Of a stretch of DNA of 64,000 nucleotides, positions 61,601-64,000 are shown piece after piece. The notes below the pieces were generated by a model, which saw nothing but the letters and a program-made list of their open reading frames with translations, did no database searches and had not been told where the DNA came from. Position 1 is the first letter of the stretch. The number at the start of each line of letters is the position of its first letter. Both the position numbers and the translations under genes were made by a program. This DNA is from Ariolimax columbianus (Eukaryota; Mollusca; Gastropoda; Stylommatophora; Arionidae). The stretch spans positions 55,888,814 to 55,952,813 of the forward strand of contig JAVGWX010000008.1 of NCBI GenBank assembly GCA_036924085.1, in the 5' to 3' direction.

Positions 61601-63045
61601 ACGTGTGTATCCGCCAGGGCAAGAGATGGAGAATGTTGCAGATCCATTGCAGTCAACTTTAATTCTGGTGACGGCACTTGAGATGGATTAAATTAAATAT
61701 ACGTTTAAGAAAGAGTCGGGTGATTGTTGATTTTAGAATCAAAGTGACAGTACCAGTTGAGTTTTTAAATAGTGTTGCTGATAGTAAAAGCGCAGCGATG
61801 AAGAAAATCGATTTAAGATCATTGACAAGACTTAGACAATGATCACTTACAGGGCGAGAACCAGACCTAAAGTTATCCTCGAGAAGCATAACGCTCAGAA
61901 CGTCACGAGTTTTGAATATTTCGGCTGAACTATTTATCAACAACGGAGATTGCCATTAATAAATAACGAGACAAATGACAATGGCACTATAGAGGTTAAG
62001 TAGAATGAAAAACGAATAGTAGAACACTTACAAAATGACAAAAATAAAGATGTTAAAGACTTACAAATTCCCTGTGGCACAGTGCACATGCGAGACATGG
62101 TCAACCCCCGAAACCCTACCGAAGAAGATTGAATCCTTCGAGCTAAAAATGCTACAGGAGTGTGCTCAAAATGCCATGGATAGCGAAACATAAAAACGCA
62201 TTAAATCATTCAGGGTCTCGATATAGAACAAGAATTAATACTAAACAACATTACGTCCAGGACATGAACATACCTCCACATCAAACGTCACAGTAGTCTA
62301 GAAAGAACAACACAGAAGTGTGTGGTATCTAGCAAAAAAGGTAGCGGCAGACTGAGAAGATGGACAGTGGAGATTACAGAGACTCTGGGTTTGACACGGC
62401 AGAGGCGGGAGAGCTTTCCATGGATCGAGTGTCTTACTTGCAGGTGGGCGGCGTTCTGACAAAGAATATGCTACATGATGATGATGAATAGCAAATGGTA
62501 AACGACATCCTCAAGAGTCACATGTATCTGTTTTCAACACATATGCATGTACAGTGAACAAGAAAGCACAGCAGACGAATTGAGAAATGGTTTAAGGCTT
62601 AGATAATTGTTTGGAACAAAACAGAATATAAGGCACCACTTATGGTCAGTGTCTAGAACAGACAGGAATTAGAAGTGACTTAATACAGGTTTATAAATTA
62701 ATTAACAGAAATAATACATTAGACTATACCAAGTTTTACAAAGTACAACCGGCTACAAAGAACAAGAGAGCACAATTTCAAATTGTTTAATGACAGGTCA
62801 AAATTAAATATTTACTGAGTCAGAAAGTAGTGAGTGTTTGTAATGCAATGCCAAAGGATGTGTTAGAGGCAGGGTCAGTCAATGCATTAATTAATAAATT
62901 TGATACTTTTAGCGTTGGTGGAGTGGAATAAACTGGTTGTATATATACTTTGTAGAACCTTCTAAACCAGTATAATGAAGTTAAATTAAGTTAAGTTAAA
63001 TAAATACAACATACCCAGAAGGCAAACAAATACGATTAACTTCAT
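48956..63045 (-). CDS. Secreted chymotrypsin-like serine protease (S1 family), copy B, intact
   Basis: Exons on the minus strand: 63045-63015, 60881-60730, 58074-57853, 53417-53216, 51215-51099 and 49017-48956; all introns GT-AG, phases 1, 0, 0, 1, 1. They join to 786 nt, 261 aa plus stop. Signal peptide MKLIVFVCLLASSLAA (1-16), short propeptide PGPEKR, trypsin-type activation at R22|I23 (IVNG). Catalytic His67 (TAAHC), Asp118 (PNDIG) and Ser216 (GDSGGP). Cysteines pair as in the family: CGAV with TAAHC, KCVITGWG with MMCG, AQC with HIC, SAC with SNC. The S1 pocket has Ser at the position equivalent to 189, so chymotrypsin- or elastase-like rather than tryptic cleavage is expected; the 226 equivalent is Ser (YPSVY). 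It is probably an extracellular digestive endopeptidase. The ATG was chosen from the signal peptide, TATA distance and exon 2 phase. No lesion was seen. The 14-kb gene is mostly intronic repeats. Confidence 0.93.
49566..49872. repeat. (GA)n tract in intron 5 (copy B)
   Basis: Mirror of the CT tract at 25,218-25,490. Glu/Arg-rich frames are artefacts. Confidence 0.93.
49905..50255. repeat. 31-bp minisatellite, long allele (about 11 units)
   Basis: Units GTTTGGTGATCAGTAAATAT plus TACAATGAGTC; variants with GAACAG or GATGAA alternate. The other arm has about five units. Confidence 0.9.
50256..51098. other. Intron 5 of copy B next to exon 5, no gene
   Basis: Mirror of 24,235-25,045. The first 100 bases or so after exon 5 are identical to copy A by eye. 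Confidence 0.55.
51370..51960 (-). mobile_element. RTE/L1-like LINE C-terminal relic, mirror copy
   Basis: Minus-strand counterpart of 23,390-24,055: same LLYACET.., WTG.VRMSD and C2H2-like end, in the sense direction of copy B. Confidence 0.7.
52285..52975. repeat. GTGTGA-rich alternating minisatellite in intron 4 (copy B)
   Basis: Words such as GAGTGAGCGTGTGAGTG and AATGAGTGTGTG over about 690 bp. Mirror of 22,595-23,187 but longer and differently ordered. Confidence 0.9.
53418..54075. other. Intron 3 of copy B before the LINE, no gene
   Basis: Shared intron sequence. Near 54,020-54,075 a word of about 23 bp (GAGATTTCTATTTGCCATGA) is repeated in tandem; the other arm has a single copy. 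Confidence 0.55.
54089..55692 (+). mobile_element. I-type LINE, 5'-truncated, decayed
   Basis: The plus strand, in order: KINEEKTTCTIFS, NPNYLGVTFDRRM, thumb (LQNQAMRVITGGMKSTPIVE), RNase H with YTDGSVTN, FRAEAEAL, CNIQGNEEADRLA, and CLCGTGKMTAEHLLQNC, then a GAAGAAGAAAAAGAAGAAG tail. Trp-to-stop changes near 54,236 and 54,315, a Gly-to-stop near 54,918 and a frameshift near 55,040 inactivate it. Target duplication AGATTTCTATTTG (54,076-54,088) versus AGATTTCTTTTTG (55,693-55,705). The left arm has the empty site around 21,530-21,553. It lies antisense to copy B. Confidence 0.88.
55706..57852. other. Intron 3 of copy B after the LINE, no gene
   Basis: Mirror of 19,423-21,530, including the unidentified block at 56,020-56,500. 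No coding signal. Confidence 0.55.
58433..58614 (-). mobile_element. I-type LINE, very short 5'-truncated copy (182 bp)
   Basis: Contains only the (CTT)n/GAA tail, the 3' untranslated part and the last codons through the DIRGSERADVA region. Target duplication of 16 bp, GACCACTACCATGTCC, at 58,417-58,432 and 58,615-58,630. The left arm shows the unoccupied site at 18,842-18,858. Confidence 0.92.
58631..59454. other. Intron 2 of copy B, no gene
   Basis: Mirror of 15,980-18,840 minus the 2-kb LINE; contains its empty site near 59,000-59,020. Confidence 0.55.
59455..59705. repeat. GAA-rich low-complexity tract
   Basis: Mirror of the CTT tract at 15,690-15,975. Confidence 0.9.
61366..62500 (+). 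mobile_element. Non-LTR retrotransposon RT tail relic, mirror copy
   Basis: Plus-strand counterpart of 12,780-13,911, with FYRHMKKICRVSWKQIEVME and GLERELLKAIQSR at 61,375-61,475 and SGRLRRWTVEITETLGL near 62,345-62,395. Confidence 0.45.
62640..62995 (+). mobile_element. CR1-like LINE 3' end, mirror copy
   Basis: Counterpart of 12,245-12,612: RSDLIQVYKLINRNNTLDYT, then decayed C-terminal words and an AAGTTAAGTTAAATAAATA tail, in intron 1 of copy B. Confidence 0.65.
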
Positions 63046-63136
63046 AATGACAATAAGTGTCTCCTAGACTGTGACTCTGAGACGGCTAATCTGGGATCTG
63101 TTGCCAACGGTGATGATGTTGGCTTACAGTCTGGCG

Positions 63137-63145
63137 TTTTATATA
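63137..63145 (-). promoter_or_regulatory. TATA box of protease copy B
   Basis: TATATAAAA on the minus strand, about 92 bp before the ATG, at the same place as in copy A. The palindrome match continues about 80 bp further upstream, to about 63,227, so only about 180 bp of promoter is shared by the two copies. Confidence 0.75.
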
Positions 63146-63607
63146 CTATTGCCAACAGCATCATTAAGTCCTGCAGGTACTTTCATAATGTCATAATCAC
63201 TTAGAGAAATGCTAACTTAACCATTGAGTACACACGAACCAAATATAAAACTGTCATAAATATCAATGGGCGTAGAGTTTATGGTGGTAAGTAAAGACTG
63301 ATTCCGTGGGTAACACACAGATGAGGCTTCTTGTAGCGTTGTTAATTACACTTGAGTAAATAGTACGTGAGAGGTGGCATAATACTTTTTTCATCTTGAA
63401 AGTAGCCTTTTTTAAATAAACCAGGAAAAGTCAATTTTATTTATTAATATTTTTACAAGCGTGTGAACCAGACATTTTTGTGTCTTATTTTTCGACACAC
63501 TCCACGGGCCTGGCAACACATTTAGTCCACATGATCACTAACTTGTGGATACTCTATAGAAAAAACGTCCTTTGATGTGACCTTAAATGAATTTTCCACA
63601 ACTTCCA

Positions 63608-63924
63608 TTACTTCGTTGTTTGCTGCCTTGGCATCCATCTGTTACACACTTTTCTATAACAGCGGTCAACATGAACAATTATGCGTGGCGCCGTGGATCA
63701 TGTTGAAATCTACGGATATTTCATCAATAGTGACAACCCTCCTGCCACGAGCTAGCTAGTTTATCTGCTGTTTTACTGTGTCACTTGTCACGCTTGCTGG
63801 GGTTCATCAATGACATTTTGTCTTTTGTTTTGAAATTTTCTACCCATTCATGCACTCTCCCCTGGCTCAAGCAGCTGTCTCTAAACTGAACCTTCGTGTT
63901 TCTGTATATTTCAAATTGTTTCAT
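63608..63924 (-). mobile_element. Mariner-like transposase N-terminal relic
   Basis: Minus-strand pieces in order: MKQFEIYRNTKVQFRDSCLS, QGRVHEWVENFK (first helix-turn-helix region, 63,830-63,924), DTVKQQI..LARGRRVVTID, EISVDFNMIHGATHN (second helix-turn-helix, 63,685-63,760) and YRKVCNRWMPRQQTTK (63,610-63,655). The last pattern (..RKV..RWVPR.LT..) is diagnostic for Tc1/mariner transposases. Frameshifts and stops separate the pieces, and the catalytic DD(D/E) part is not seen. It lies outside the palindrome. Confidence 0.75.
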
Positions 63925-64000
63925 ACCCTCTAATTACGAATACGCCTAGGTTTTCTTCCACAGCGTAAGTCCACCGTGTGACGGCCATGTGGTACGCTAT

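Larger units (their letters stand above)
41350..63227 (-). repeat. Right arm of a large imperfect palindrome
   Basis: Reverse-complement partner of 12,018-38,330. It is shorter because the left arm has two LINE insertions not present here (16.4 and 28.4 kb) and about 3.7 kb of sequence around 32.3-36.0 kb that this arm lacks. This arm has its own LINE insertions at 54.1 and 58.4 kb and longer 37-, 52-, 63- and 31-bp arrays. It carries the intact protease gene. Confidence 0.9.

Overview
The window looks like animal nuclear DNA from an invertebrate, most plausibly a gastropod mollusc. The grounds are an AT-rich background, short exons separated by kilobase GT-AG introns, a digestive chymotrypsin-like serine protease gene, many decayed non-LTR retrotransposons (I/Nimbus-like, RTE-like and CR1-like), tRNA-derived SINEs, a mariner relic, and abundant mini- and microsatellites. 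There is no rRNA gene, operon, CRISPR array or prokaryotic feature. The species assignment is inference.

Layout. (1) 1-11.9 kb is a repeat field. A 55-bp satellite in several subfamilies is interrupted by a minus-strand LINE fragment. The satellite-plus-LINE block is present twice (1-2516 and 5854-8852). A minus-strand RTE-like LINE relic carrying an internal 36-bp minisatellite follows, then a CT tract. (2) 12,018-~38,330 and ~41,350-63,227 are the two arms of a very large imperfect palindrome with a spacer of about 3 kb. (3) 63.2-64 kb lies outside the palindrome and holds a mariner-like transposase relic.

Each arm carries the same six-exon serine protease gene, so the two copies converge on the centre. 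Copy B (minus, 63,045-48,956) is intact: 261 aa with signal peptide, R|IVNG activation site, His/Asp/Ser triad, four disulfides, TATA box and AATAAA. Copy A (plus, 12,199-26,163) is dead: catalytic His to Arg, Gly to Glu in the GWG motif, a nonsense codon in exon 4, and a broken poly(A) hexamer. A third remnant, copy C (plus, exons 5-6 only, frameshifted after GDSGGP), sits in the spacer at the palindrome break.

Comparing arms dates the events. I-type LINE insertions at 16.4, 28.4, 54.1 and 58.4 kb each have target-site duplications and a clean empty site in the opposite arm, so they post-date the duplication. The LINE at 31.2/44.7 kb is shared and older, but in the plus arm it has become a chimera. 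Tandem arrays differ in copy number between arms (the 37-bp array has about 7 versus 20 units). Exons 5-6 and their flanks are nearly identical between arms while exons 2-4 are not, which suggests gene conversion.

I did not find a clearly new biochemical system. The noteworthy object is the protease-bearing palindrome and its readable history. A fold-back or haplotype misassembly must be excluded before biological conclusions are drawn. All comparisons were done by eye.
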